Below are positions 7,457-16,021 of a stretch of DNA of 35,551 nt, piece after piece. The notes under the pieces were generated by a model, which had not been told where the DNA came from, ran no database searches, and was given only the letters and a program-made list of their open reading frames with translations. The DNA lies in IMG/VR virus record IMGVR_UViG_3300020467_000018, positions 1-35,551 of that record. One strand, 5' to 3'. The stretch's first letter is position 1, and each line of letters begins with the position of its first letter. Source of the DNA: a virus. Made by a program: the position numbers and the translations under genes.

Positions 7457-9009
7457 TACTGACTCCTATCCGGCATTTTGCTTTCGATTATGTCTCTTAT
7501 GTCTTGTGGCAAAGCGTCGATTTGGTCGGTCGTCATACCTTGTAATGTGCGTTGTATTGCCTCTGGCCGCGTAGTTTCCATAATTTGCGGATTCCGCAAT
7601 TCATTGTCACTCAAAATCGAAGGGAAACCTAAACCTTGTACAGCCTTGTCTATTGCTTGTAATTGCTGATTGAGCATCGTTAGGTCTTTTTGGTCATAGG
7701 CTCCTGTATCAAGTGTATTTCGTATTGCAATAGATGAATTTCTTAAATTATTGTCCACAATTCTTGCTTTTGTTTCCCATTGGTCAACAGACTCTAATAA
7801 TTTACCCGCCAGGCCTAAATCTTCTTGTATGAGCGTAATCATTTGATTGGTTAATCTTGACCCGATTTCGTCTCTGGCCGCACCAATAAGATCAAACATC
7901 CAATTATTAGCCGCTTGTTTAGCTGCCACTTCTGCTTCTGAAAAGTAATTTATCATTTCTGAAACGGCTGGAATCGGAACTTGACCAACCGTAGCAGCAA
8001 GCCCTCTCTGCGCCGAATTTCCAACGCCTGTTAAGTACGCTCTCTGGCTGTAAAGTGTCTCGCCAACATAAGAGGGAAGCGTAAACTCAGGAGCATTTAA
8101 ATAAGTAAGCACACCAGGCGATTCCGCACCCGTCTGAGCGTCGGCGGCAGCTTGAAGCACATCAACTATGGCAATTCTGCCATCCTCTGTCGGTACGACT
8201 GTTAATTCTTTATCATTGACACGCTGCACGATAACTTTTGCAACGTCCTCAGTCATCTCAGGATTATTACCCATTAAAGTTCTTATGTTTCTCTGCGTGT
8301 CTGCTAAACCTCTTGAAGTGTCAGCAACATCTAGGAAACGACCCAGAGTTTGTTGATCTACTGCTCCGGCGTTGTCTGCTGCTATCTTCAATATAGGTAG
8401 ATTAGGGTCGTTCGGGTTTTGCCCTGCTATCGTGTCATGCAAAGTTTGATAGGCTAGACCCATGCTTGTATCTTCAAGATTCTCTATTCCGTTTTGTTTT
8501 ACTTCCTCTGCTAACTCAGCCGTTCTTAAAGCTATTATTTGTTGCTCTTGTCTGTTTTCTATAGCTTGCTGTGTAGCATCATTTTGAGCTTGTTGCTGTT
8601 CAAACTTAAAAATGCGCTCTTTTAATTCTGCCTCTGCTATTGCAGCGTTCTTTTCTCTGTAATGCTCTCTTAACATTTCGGCTCGACCAGGATCAATTCG
8701 CTCGATTAACGCTACAGCTTGCCTCTGACCTGCTTCTGTATTGGTGTTAATGTTCTTTAGCTGGTCGGCTAGTTTCTCTCCTGGTAGCTGAAAAGCGGAT
8801 AGACCTGCATCCCTCGCGGTCGTTCTTACGTTTTCCGTTATTCCTGGGAGTGACCCTGCTATACCACTAGCTAGTGCCGCAAAAGGGCCTCCTGTTTGTG
8901 CTACCCGCTGTTGTGCTAATAGGCTTGCTTCCTCTACCTTACGGCGCCGCGAAAGTGGTGTCTCGATAATGTCGTCAAACGCTAAACTGATGTCTTGAAA
9001 TCGCGCCAT
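7456..9009 (-). CDS. Internal virion protein, 517 aa
   Basis: Second of three tandem candidate ejection proteins, with TAATG overlaps at both ends. The sequence is glutamine-, alanine- and acid-rich and largely helical, with a coiled-coil-prone stretch around residues 110-170 (REKNAAIAEAELKERIFKFE and following). A short glycine/alanine segment near 40-55 precedes it. No enzymatic motif is visible. It would be packed in the capsid and delivered at infection together with its neighbours. Function is inferred from context; homology to a named family cannot be asserted from the sequence alone. Confidence 0.65.
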   Translation of the reverse strand: MARFQDISLAFDDIIETPLSRRRKVEEASLLAQQRVAQTGGPFAALASGIAGSLPGITENVRTTARDAGLSAFQLPGEKLADQLKNINTNTEAGQRQAVALIERIDPGRAEMLREHYREKNAAIAEAELKERIFKFEQQQAQNDATQQAIENRQEQQIIALRTAELAEEVKQNGIENLEDTSMGLAYQTLHDTIAGQNPNDPNLPILKIAADNAGAVDQQTLGRFLDVADTSRGLADTQRNIRTLMGNNPEMTEDVAKVIVQRVNDKELTVVPTEDGRIAIVDVLQAAADAQTGAESPGVLTYLNAPEFTLPSYVGETLYSQRAYLTGVGNSAQRGLAATVGQVPIPAVSEMINYFSEAEVAAKQAANNWMFDLIGAARDEIGSRLTNQMITLIQEDLGLAGKLLESVDQWETKARIVDNNLRNSSIAIRNTLDTGAYDQKDLTMLNQQLQAIDKAVQGLGFPSILSDNELRNPQIMETTRPEAIQRTLQGMTTDQIDALPQDIRDIIESKMPDRSQ

Positions 9010-10169
9010 TATCTACTCCTCCCGCCTAATCCAAACCGATTTAACGCTGAATTAGGATCGAATTGTATGCCGCCAGGCGTTATCTGGAATATCGAGCCAT
9101 TACCTGACCCGCTTCCGGCTTGTGCTGCGGCAACGTCCCCGGCTGATTGCTGCTCAGAAATAAGCAAGCCAAACAAACTATTAAGCGCCTCTCTGCGTAA
9201 GTCTGTGGCTAATTGCTCTGCGTTCATGTCGTAATCTAACGCTGCGGCGCCTAACTCGGTCGCATAACCACCTAATTGACGACCTGAGAGGTTAGCTAAC
9301 ATTGCCGCATCTAGACTCGGTGCTGTCGCGTCAATCATTGCCTCTTGCGGTCTATAAGATTTCTCTATGAATAAGTCGGCTAATCGACCGCCAAGCTCTT
9401 TTTCTGTGACTTGTTGCTGTAATGCTTGCAAGGTTCTATTTGAAATTTCGCTGGCATCTTGTCTAGCAAGTCCCATCGCGCTAATTGCGTCGGCTGATCT
9501 TTGTTCTTCCATCGCTTTTGCCAGGGCAAATTGTTCAGGAGAGCCGCCATAAGCGTCTGTTTGTAAGCCTTGTCTGCCTTGACCCACTAATTGATTAGTA
9601 AGTGCAGTTTGCGCTCTGGCTTGCTCTGGCGCCCTTAGTTCTTGCAACCGATCAAACATTGTTGTCTCAGTTTTTGCTAGGTTTTCAGCTCTAAACGGGT
9701 CGGTAAGCATACCTATTAGGGCGGCTTGCTCAGAACGCATATCGTCGCGCATTTCGCCAGTAACCGGGTCTTTCGTGCCGTAATTACCGCGCCCTAATAC
9801 AGCGTCAAGTAATTCAGTTCCGCCTGTGCGTAGCGACTTTTCGAGAGCAGCTTGCTCCGGGTTTAGCGCAAAATCGGTAGTGCCTCCGGCGCCAAACGTC
9901 GTTTTGCCAGGCAAAGAAGTAACACTGAAAGGCGTGAATTTTGCGGCATCGCTTACTGTGTCGTATAAATCTTGCGGCAAGCCATCGGCCCCGGTTCTTG
10001 GAAAACCGATAAACTCTTTGGCTTCTCCGCCTAGGTCTTGTAGATCACCCATCGCCTTTTCAGCAACGGCAATCTGTCCTGTGGTGCCTAAGATATTCCT
10101 CAGATTAGAATATTTATCATTATCAAAGAAATCATTGACGCCACCTAAAATGTCATCATACCAGGCCAT
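9009..10169 (-). CDS. Internal virion protein, 386 aa
   Basis: First of the three tandem candidate ejection proteins. The start is ATG 10169, overlapping the stop of the preceding small gene (TAATG). It opens with MAWYDDILGGVNDFFDN and contains a long Gln/Ala/Glu-rich helical region (about 180-300). A short flexible GSGSGNGS linker precedes the C-terminal tail. The composition matches internal head or ejection proteins of marine podoviruses. No catalytic motif is visible. Confidence 0.65.
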   Translation of the reverse strand: MAWYDDILGGVNDFFDNDKYSNLRNILGTTGQIAVAEKAMGDLQDLGGEAKEFIGFPRTGADGLPQDLYDTVSDAAKFTPFSVTSLPGKTTFGAGGTTDFALNPEQAALEKSLRTGGTELLDAVLGRGNYGTKDPVTGEMRDDMRSEQAALIGMLTDPFRAENLAKTETTMFDRLQELRAPEQARAQTALTNQLVGQGRQGLQTDAYGGSPEQFALAKAMEEQRSADAISAMGLARQDASEISNRTLQALQQQVTEKELGGRLADLFIEKSYRPQEAMIDATAPSLDAAMLANLSGRQLGGYATELGAAALDYDMNAEQLATDLRREALNSLFGLLISEQQSAGDVAAAQAGSGSGNGSIFQITPGGIQFDPNSALNRFGLGGRSR

Positions 10170-10405
10170 TAGTACGTCCCTCCGTCAATGGTTGTGGCGC
10201 CGCTAAAAGTCCCACTCACCGAGAGATTCGCTACTGTCAACGTACCAGTTGCCGTACCTCCGGCGGCGTCAAGTTTTGAGTTAACGGCACTTTCAATATT
10301 ATTCATTTCAACTCCAATAGCTGTCGCTTTCACAACCTTATTGGGGCTTCCGGTCGGCAGAGAGTCGAAAGAACTCCAGGCATACGATGGGGTATAAGAG
10401 CTAAT
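10169..10405 (-). CDS. Small virion-associated protein with apparent ATT start, 78 aa
   Basis: A fully open frame fills the whole gap between the tail nozzle gene and the first ejection protein gene. It encodes SSYTPSYAWSSFDSLPTG, then a VVKATAIGVEMNNIESAVNS helix, then short TGTLTVANLSVSGTFSG strand repeats like fibre N-termini. No ATG, GTG or TTG occurs near its beginning. The best start is ATT at 10405-10403, which shares its A with the upstream stop (TAATT) and lies 8 bases after GGAGG. Other late junctions in this genome are TAATG, so this looks like the same junction with a G-to-T change in the start codon. A later ATG would give only about 45 residues and would lose the typical N-terminus. 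Confidence 0.68.
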   Translation of the reverse strand: MSSYTPSYAWSSFDSLPTGSPNKVVKATAIGVEMNNIESAVNSKLDAAGGTATGTLTVANLSVSGTFSGATTIDGGTY

Positions 10406-11931
10406 TAGTTTATCCTCCCGATAGTCGAATGGATATTGAACTCCTGAAACGCTATCTCTGTTCCGTTTACGATTGTGGATATTCCGACTGTCACTACTGA
10501 GCCGGAACCGCCTGTGTTTACTTTTTGTGTGTTAATTAACGAAGCATCGGAGCTATATTCCGCTGTCGTATTAAATTCTGAAATGTTGTAAAGCGCACCG
10601 ACAAAATCTGGCAAGGTATAGACCTGAGTGCGATAATCTCCCCTATAGTCGTAAGCCCAATTTAAAGAGACGTTGGCGTTTTCTCCTGAAAAAGTCGTCA
10701 CGTTTACTTTTTTTAAAAACTTTAGCCGCGAAGGATCGCCAAAACTTAACGGGTGACTAAAATATTGCAGCGCATAACTGCTGGCGTCATCTGTATAGCT
10801 ATCATATTTTGCTATCCCCGTAGCTACCCCAAGAAATAACTCATCATTGTCTGTCAGCGCGAAACTAAGAGGGCGCATTTGCGTCCAGGTAGTCGTCCGA
10901 TAACTGCCATTATCTAGCGGGTATCTGGTGTCAAAACAATAGACAACTCCTACCGTTGGAAAGTTAACTAAATAAAATGAATTGTTGGGGTCGTAAATTG
11001 CTTTTATATTGCCCGTCTCTGTTTTAATTCGTGATTTTATTTCTGAGTTGACGTTTCGGCTTATATCACCTATCGGGGCCGACTTTTCCTGTATTGTGCG
11101 CGAGAGGGAACGGACACCAGAAAAATCGAGGAACAATAAGTCCTTACCTGTGCTTTGAACCGCATCACGGCCTACACAACCTATATTGAGTATTGTGTCG
11201 GATAAGGCCATTGTTGATGGGTCGGTAGCCCCGGAATAAACCAAAATCGAACGTCGTCCGAAAATTATGAGAAAGTTGTTATGACTGTGCAGAGCGATTA
11301 TTTCGTCGAAGCCGTTAGGCCAAACCGTTGTTAAATCAATACTTCCGCTTGAGCCGCCCGTCCAACTCAAACCGTTTAATGAATCAGTCCAATAGATTGT
11401 CTGCTTATTTCCTGTGACATCAGCAGCCCACAATCGACCAAAAGCCGCTAAACAAATATTAGCGTCAGGCGGTGTACCCGTAACGGCACTGTGAGCCGCA
11501 ATCGTCGTCAAAGCTGCGGTGCTAGGATCGTAAACTAAGGGGCCGTGATCTCGCTGAAAAAAGTAAAACTTGTTAGCCAGGGATGCCATATCCCAATTAT
11601 TCGCGGTAATAGTCAAACTGCTGCTAATGTCCGTTAATGTAGTGTCTCCGCTAAATATCTTGTTATTACCTGCGCTAAAAAATACCTTTACCCCGTCTGT
11701 TTGAATAAACTCACCTAATGACTCGATTCCATCGCTACTGCCTAATACAGCGGCGCCATTACCAGAAACCATTGTGTAACCTTTCCTGGCAGCAATACGC
11801 CCTTCTTTGTCAATAATGCAGTTATCAGCAACCGCCGCAAAACTTGGGTCTTGCGTCAGCGGGGCTTCTTGCGTATTTATTCCCGCAAAACCTGGCGCCG
11901 AAATTGTGATGTTTTGTAAAGGCTGTGCCAT
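10405..11931 (-). CDS. Tail nozzle / tail tubular protein B-like, 508 aa
   Basis: The N-terminus MAQPLQNITISAPGFAGINT, followed by a GRIAARKGYTMVSG segment, is characteristic of a large family in marine podoviruses annotated as tail tubular B or DNA-stabilisation proteins. The rest is beta-rich and resembles a propeller, with repeated aromatic/Gly strand motifs such as ANKFYFFQRDHGPLVYDPS. It would form the distal tail tube or nozzle that plugs the portal channel. It follows the tail tubular A-like gene after three bases, matching the usual pair order. Confidence 0.75.
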   Translation of the reverse strand: MAQPLQNITISAPGFAGINTQEAPLTQDPSFAAVADNCIIDKEGRIAARKGYTMVSGNGAAVLGSSDGIESLGEFIQTDGVKVFFSAGNNKIFSGDTTLTDISSSLTITANNWDMASLANKFYFFQRDHGPLVYDPSTAALTTIAAHSAVTGTPPDANICLAAFGRLWAADVTGNKQTIYWTDSLNGLSWTGGSSGSIDLTTVWPNGFDEIIALHSHNNFLIIFGRRSILVYSGATDPSTMALSDTILNIGCVGRDAVQSTGKDLLFLDFSGVRSLSRTIQEKSAPIGDISRNVNSEIKSRIKTETGNIKAIYDPNNSFYLVNFPTVGVVYCFDTRYPLDNGSYRTTTWTQMRPLSFALTDNDELFLGVATGIAKYDSYTDDASSYALQYFSHPLSFGDPSRLKFLKKVNVTTFSGENANVSLNWAYDYRGDYRTQVYTLPDFVGALYNISEFNTTAEYSSDASLINTQKVNTGGSGSVVTVGISTIVNGTEIAFQEFNIHSTIGRIN

Positions 11932-11934
11932 CTT

Positions 11935-12582
11935 TTAAACCGCCACAAAGGTTAATTCGTTTTGATATTTATTAGCGTCTAACTGAATCGCGTCACTTAG
12001 CGCAATCGAGGCGACACCAAACTGTTCCGCCGCCGACTGTCCTCCTGTCTCTCCCCTTTCCCTTAACGCCATTGCGTAACCTAGTTGCACTACTGGATTA
12101 GAGGGAATTTTTAGGAATGTTGCATCTGCGTCTAATGTCGCTTGTGGAATAACCATATCCCACCTTAATTGATAAATTTTGTCAGGCGTAGGATAAACTT
12201 GTACCTGTAGCTGTCCCGTCGCGTCTGTGCCGTTCCATGTGAAACAATCAGGCGCAGAGTTTGGGGCGGTGCCTATGTAATTTTGTTCATTAAAGTAATG
12301 CCTAGTTTTCGGGTGCAAATAAACATTCTGCGTATCATTTAACGCTTCTTTTAAAACAGCGTCTTGGTATGCGCCAGTGAGGACGTAATTTGTCTGACCT
12401 ACTACAGTCGGCACTGTGATCGTCTGCCTTAAAGCCGTCCACTCATGCGACAACTCAACAGTAGTTTTTGCGTCGTTAATGAGATCGCCGACCATTTTGG
12501 AGTAATCAGTTTCCGAAAAGGTTGAGACTGTGTTTTCGCGGAGCCTTCTCAATACATTGTTAATTAAGTCTAAATAAATCAT
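11935..12582 (-). CDS. Head-tail adaptor / tail tubular protein A-like, 215 aa
   Basis: The protein starts [20 protein letters not shown] and continues with a [17 protein letters not shown] helix, the conserved opening of podovirus adaptor (gp11-like) proteins. A beta-rich centre follows, and a helical C-terminus contains [20 protein letters not shown]. It would ring the portal and hold the nozzle. It is coupled to the collagen-like gene by ATGA and followed by the nozzle gene. Assignment is by N-terminal pattern and pairing. Confidence 0.78.
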   Translation of the reverse strand: MIYLDLINNVLRRLRENTVSTFSETDYSKMVGDLINDAKTTVELSHEWTALRQTITVPTVVGQTNYVLTGAYQDAVLKEALNDTQNVYLHPKTRHYFNEQNYIGTAPNSAPDCFTWNGTDATGQLQVQVYPTPDKIYQLRWDMVIPQATLDADATFLKIPSNPVVQLGYAMALRERGETGGQSAAEQFGVASIALSDAIQLDANKYQNELTFVAV

Positions 12583-13835
12583 ACTAAGTTTCTCCAGCTT
12601 GTACGCCGACGTAAGGCTTCCAGTAAGGGAGTATCGACTTCTATATCTTTCAATTCCCGGCTAAAAACTGTACTTGTTATATTCGTGCCTCTAGCATTTT
12701 TCCCTGGCTTTCCTGGCGCTCCTGGCGCTCCTGGCGCTCCTGGCGTACCAGGTAATCCTGGCGCTCCTGGCAAACCGGGTAAACCGGGTAAACCGGGTAA
12801 ACCGGGTAAACCTTGCAGACCTTGATCCCCTTTAGCTCCGGTTCTACCTTGTAAGCCGTCCTTCCCGTCCTTCCCGTCCTTCCCGTCCGTTGCGTCTTTT
12901 CCGTCCTTTCCGTCCTTTCCGTCCTTTCCGTCTTTCCCGTCTTTTCCGTCTTGACCCTTTCCAGGGATAGTCCCGTCAAGAGTTGGATCAAACCCGCCTA
13001 CCTTTGTAGTCGCGGCACCTGACGTATCAGCGGCACCTGACGTATCAGCATCACCTGAAGATAAATCCCCATCGCCTGAAGATAAATCGCCGTCACCTGA
13101 AGATAAATCGCCGTCACCTGAAGAAGCACCTGAAGGCGCAGGGTCAGTCGCCGGGAGATCAATACCGGAGTTTTTTATCACGATATCTGCATTTTCATTC
13201 GTATTCCTGTGGATTATTAAGCTAAAAAGCACCTCGGCAAAATCGTAATCTGAGCCATCTGGTTTTTTATGAATAGTCAGCAAATCATTTATTGTCAGGC
13301 CTTTGTCTGCCGCATCATCAATAATTACGTTAGGGTCTACCGCTGCGGGGCCAGTGCCAGAGGATGACATATCTATAACAGTGTTTCCCAAATCGTCAGC
13401 ATTTTGTATACCGTCAACGGTTGTTGCTGTCGAATCAGTAGCAGATACACCGTCCAGACCATTTATCGCTGCAACTGTTGCGTCGTTTGCAGATGTTGGA
13501 TTTAGACCGTCTACGGCAGCAATAACTTCATCATCTGCTTCTATAGGATTCCCTTGTTGATCTAAACCTGCTTCCGCTGCTGCTTTTGCCGCTGCATCCC
13601 TAAAGGATAAACCATAAAAAGGATTGCCCGGTAAAAATGCGGAAGGAAGAAGATCAAAACCAGCGTTTCTTAGGGCATCTCTGGCAGCAGCATCTGCCAT
13701 AGCGTCATCCATTTGGTATCCGCTAAGTGCATCCATAAACTGGCGCAACGAATCCATGCCGAGAGAATCCGAAGGATTAAAGGTATCAAAATTAAACCCG
13801 TCCGATGCAGTACCTTTTCCAATTCCGTAAGCCAT
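12579..13835 (-). CDS. Collagen-like virion protein, 418 aa
   Basis: The N-terminal 100 residues form an Ala/Asp-rich region ([20 protein letters not shown]). Then come repeated acidic SSGDGDL units near 230-260. A Gly-X-Y domain covers about residues 291-382: DGK triplets first, one break (DATDG), then LPG/APG triplets. A short 35-residue charged C-terminus includes EALRRRTSW. Such domains trimerise as collagen-like rods in phage fibres or head decorations. The gene is coupled by TAATG to the holin and by ATGA to the adaptor gene, so a tail-associated role is likely. The exact location in the virion is unknown. Confidence 0.8.
   Translation of the reverse strand: MAYGIGKGTASDGFNFDTFNPSDSLGMDSLRQFMDALSGYQMDDAMADAAARDALRNAGFDLLPSAFLPGNPFYGLSFRDAAAKAAAEAGLDQQGNPIEADDEVIAAVDGLNPTSANDATVAAINGLDGVSATDSTATTVDGIQNADDLGNTVIDMSSSGTGPAAVDPNVIIDDAADKGLTINDLLTIHKKPDGSDYDFAEVLFSLIIHRNTNENADIVIKNSGIDLPATDPAPSGASSGDGDLSSGDGDLSSGDGDLSSGDADTSGAADTSGAATTKVGGFDPTLDGTIPGKGQDGKDGKDGKDGKDGKDGKDATDGKDGKDGKDGLQGRTGAKGDQGLQGLPGLPGLPGLPGLPGAPGLPGTPGAPGAPGAPGKPGKNARGTNITSTVFSRELKDIEVDTPLLEALRRRTSWRNLV
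12690..12965 (-). repeat. 9-bp tandem repeat tracts encoding the collagen-like domain
   Basis: Runs of near-identical 9-base units correspond to Gly-X-Y triplets: GGCGCTCCT, GGTAAACCG and CCGTCCTTT/CCGTCCTTC blocks on the + strand. The units stay near-identical at DNA level in blocks, which suggests recent expansion by slippage and predicts length variation between relatives. Confidence 0.9.
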
Positions 13836-14308
13836 TATTTATTCCCGCTTGACCCGCCATAGAAAAATGCGGCGGCTGTTCCTAGAATTCCAGATAACTG
13901 ACCAAGCACCAAACTGATAATCGTCTCGTCGTTTTGGTCATGTGGCAGCAATGTGACTATCATTACAAAGCCCCCATACAGCAATAAACTAAGTATGCTA
14001 AAGACTTTAGGCGTCCAATCAGTCGCAAAGTTTTGTCTAGCATCTTTCCTATCCTCGACCTCTGTTTTAAAGCTCTCTAAATCAATTTCCATCTCTTTTA
14101 TGCGGTCTTTAAAGTCTTGGTCTGCCTGTTTTAATGCCACCGCACGTTCTGGTTGTCGTTCAATCAAATCTTCAATTTCGTTAGCCGTTGTTGTCTCTGG
14201 CAGCCCTAATTTGGATGCGGCCATTTTTACGGCCATCCCTGCCATTGGCCCCCCTGCCGCTGAAGCAATCGTAGGGGCAAGGCTTTTCAGTAGGCCACCT
14301 AATTTCAT
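13835..14308 (-). CDS. Holin, GTA-type 3TM family
   Basis: A 157-residue protein with an N-terminal small-residue helix (about 9-33) and a charged coiled region (55-95, with [20 protein letters not shown]). Then comes [17 protein letters not shown] leading into a membrane segment at about 102-121 and a second at about 130-150. The charged helix followed by DWTP and paired membrane spans is the pattern of the three-TM holin family known from gene transfer agents and marine phages. It would form inner-membrane lesions that release the lysozyme. It sits directly after the lipase and lipoprotein genes, making a lysis cassette. Confidence 0.8.
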   Translation of the reverse strand: MKLGGLLKSLAPTIASAAGGPMAGMAVKMAASKLGLPETTTANEIEDLIERQPERAVALKQADQDFKDRIKEMEIDLESFKTEVEDRKDARQNFATDWTPKVFSILSLLLYGGFVMIVTLLPHDQNDETIISLVLGQLSGILGTAAAFFYGGSSGNK

Positions 14309-14351
14309 TGGAGCAACAAATACACTTTAATCAGCGCCTCTATGTTGTTAA

Positions 14352-14564
14352 TTACTTTTTTTCAGAATCTTCTTGAACAATGTCATCAATGGTTTCACAT
14401 ACGTCTGGAATACTTACCCCTGTCGTCACCTCAGAAGCGACTCGACCGACTGCCCTTACCCCTTTATATAATTCACTACAATATAGCCTTTTGTTAGAAA
14501 TCATGTCCTCGCTGACTGAACAGCTTGCCGTGAGTAAAAACATTAAAGTGATGATTTGTCGCAT
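14352..14564 (-). CDS. Small putative lipoprotein, 70 aa
   Basis: The N-terminus MRQIITLMFLLTASCSVSED is a short signal peptide ending in a lipobox-like LTASC, so Cys15 may be lipidated. The mature part is about 55 residues with two more Cys and an acidic C-terminus. A GAGGGG ribosome site precedes the ATG, and the start overlaps the lipase gene by 22 bases. Position between lipase and holin suggests an envelope role in lysis, possibly a spanin-like outer-membrane component. It is not proline-rich like Rz1, so that name is not applied. Confidence 0.65.
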   Translation of the reverse strand: MRQIITLMFLLTASCSVSEDMISNKRLYCSELYKGVRAVGRVASEVTTGVSIPDVCETIDDIVQEDSEKK

Positions 14565-15268
14565 ATAAGCCCCTCAACTTTGCAAGCGTTCACTCGCGGT
14601 ATATAAGATGTTTCCATCATGTGTGAAGAAATACTCTCTTTTAGTTTTCTATCTCCGTTTCTAAACTCTTTTGTTGGGTTAAGGTAATCATTCCCGTCTC
14701 GTCCGAAAAATATGATGTCCTGGTTCGAATCTGCCGAATAAAAAAGTCTTGGCACCGTAGAAACGATATCGCTAGAGGCTACAACGCTGACATTAACCAT
14801 TTCTTTCAATCGTTTTTTACTTTTTAACCAAACATTAGGCCGTCCAAACGTAATACACCGCACATCTTTAAAGGCTGGGCGTTTGCCGCTTACTAATCGG
14901 TGTGCTGTTAAAATGGCACAAGCTCCACCGAGCGAGTGACCTATACAATAAGTCTTTTTGGCAGGGTCTAAACGCTTTCTTATAGGTTTCCAAACAGAAT
15001 TTTGCGCTGCCACAAAACCACCATGCGCCCACTTCCCGTTTATTCGCCAGGGTATTGCTGACAAATTCATTAGCCAATCACTCGGATCACCGTTGGTGCC
15101 GCGAAAAATGATGTATTGAACATCGTTTTGGTAAAGATAAAATGCGGTAGTACCGAGCTTGCTATCAAACCTGGTTGCACCGCCTATTTCTTCCCCATAA
15201 GCCTGTTCCGCGAAAGCGCAAGCTAAATTAATTTCTCGGTCGGTTAATGTAGTTGTTATTCCTTCCAT
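14543..15268 (-). CDS. Class 3 lipase-like hydrolase
   Basis: A 241-residue alpha/beta hydrolase of the Lipase_3 type. It shows IIFRGT (oxyanion region, residues 53-58), the nucleophile elbow GHSLGG with Ser112, ASSDIVSTVP with Asp167, and His216 in SSHMMET, giving a complete catalytic triad. No signal peptide is visible. The family hydrolyses acylglycerols or phospholipids. In a lysis cassette beside the holin it could attack membrane phospholipids and help breach the outer membrane. A tail-bound envelope depolymerase is the alternative. An AAGG ribosome site precedes ATG 15268. Confidence 0.82.
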   Translation of the reverse strand: MEGITTTLTDREINLACAFAEQAYGEEIGGATRFDSKLGTTAFYLYQNDVQYIIFRGTNGDPSDWLMNLSAIPWRINGKWAHGGFVAAQNSVWKPIRKRLDPAKKTYCIGHSLGGACAILTAHRLVSGKRPAFKDVRCITFGRPNVWLKSKKRLKEMVNVSVVASSDIVSTVPRLFYSADSNQDIIFFGRDGNDYLNPTKEFRNGDRKLKESISSHMMETSYIPRVNACKVEGLICDKSSL

Positions 15269-15283
15269 TAATATACCTTAATA

Positions 15284-15784
15284 TTACTCATGTCCTGAGC
15301 CGAAAAAAAGAAAGACTAAACCAGCAATCACCGCCACCGCACCAACCAATGACAAAAACATTTTTGCTAAATCGTGGATTAACATTTCTTCCTCTTCCGC
15401 TGCTAGTCTAGCCGCTGCATTTTTTGCTTTACGCTTCACCTCACGTTTCTTTTCGATCTTTCTAGCTTCTGCCTTTATTTTAACCCAGCGATGAGTTTGA
15501 CCTTTGCGCGAATAATAGGCGCCAACCTTCTCCATCATTTTTTCAATTCTTTCTTCTTGCTGATCTATCGTTATCGCTTCTTCAAGAGCCGATCCGGTCA
15601 TCAGGTCATCAGTGCCAGCTTTTCGTGCATTTTCGATGTGTTCTTCTACTTTCTTTTTAGCGGTGAAAAATTTACCGACTTCACCAGCCATATCCTCGAC
15701 TTCTTTTTTCTTGGCAATCGCACCCTGCACAAGCACAAATGCTGAATCGAGCGCCTTTATTGCAAGCATCGCTTCGCCAATCAT
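15284..15784 (-). CDS. Coiled-coil protein with C-terminal membrane anchor, 166 aa
   Basis: Residues 25-135 are strongly charged and helical, with Lys/Glu heptad-like runs (EKKREVKRKAKNAAARLAAE). A single hydrophobic span at about 142-162 (LVGAVAVIAGLVFLFF) is followed by only a few residues. Proteins of this build are common near tail and lysis genes of marine podoviruses and have no settled role. Candidates are a lysis accessory protein or a membrane-associated virion component. It is coupled by ATGA to the upstream 57-residue gene. Confidence 0.7.
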   Translation of the reverse strand: MIGEAMLAIKALDSAFVLVQGAIAKKKEVEDMAGEVGKFFTAKKKVEEHIENARKAGTDDLMTGSALEEAITIDQQEERIEKMMEKVGAYYSRKGQTHRWVKIKAEARKIEKKREVKRKAKNAAARLAAEEEEMLIHDLAKMFLSLVGAVAVIAGLVFLFFGSGHE

Positions 15785-15954
15785 CTCTCTATCCTTTCAC
15801 ACATTGCGCTGATGTTTGTATTGGCAGAATTTAATATAATTCTTTGTGCGAATTTCTCACAATGCGTTTTTTGCTCAAAGCACAGGCCGCCATCATCGCA
15901 ATTCGTAATTGCAGATATTCCTCCTATCACGATAACGAGCAGAAAAATGTTCAT
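15781..15954 (-). CDS. Small secreted or membrane-anchored Cys-containing protein, 57 aa
   Basis: The protein begins MNIFLLVIVIGGISAITNCD, a hydrophobic signal or anchor, followed by a short domain with Cys at 19, 25, 32 and 52 that could form two disulfides in the periplasm. Its stop overlaps the next start as ATGA, which supports it as real. It starts 7 bases after a 19-codon mini-cistron. No family is recognised. Its place beside the coiled-coil membrane protein and the lipase suggests an envelope or lysis role. Confidence 0.6.
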   Translation of the reverse strand: MNIFLLVIVIGGISAITNCDDGGLCFEQKTHCEKFAQRIILNSANTNISAMCERIER

Positions 15955-15961
15955 TGTGCAT

Positions 15962-16021
15962 TTACTCTGAACCTGAATATTTTTCGTTTAACGACCATTC
16001 ATTGCGTGTAATTGTTTTCAT
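15962..16021 (-). CDS. Mini-cistron, 19 aa
   Basis: ATG 16021-16019 overlaps the upstream TGA (ATGA). The frame, MKTITRNEWSLNEKYSGSE, ends at TAA 15964-15962, seven bases before the next ATG. It could be a real peptide, or a translational relay that carries ribosomes across the gap to the 57-residue gene. Its length alone gives no statistical support. Confidence 0.3.
   Translation of the reverse strand: MKTITRNEWSLNEKYSGSE

Noticed and set aside
12677-12991. A 104-codon Arg/Thr/Glu-rich repeat frame overlapping the collagen-like gene
   Set aside because: It is the shifted frame of the 9-bp repeats; periodic DNA keeps other frames open. No start signal or family is present.
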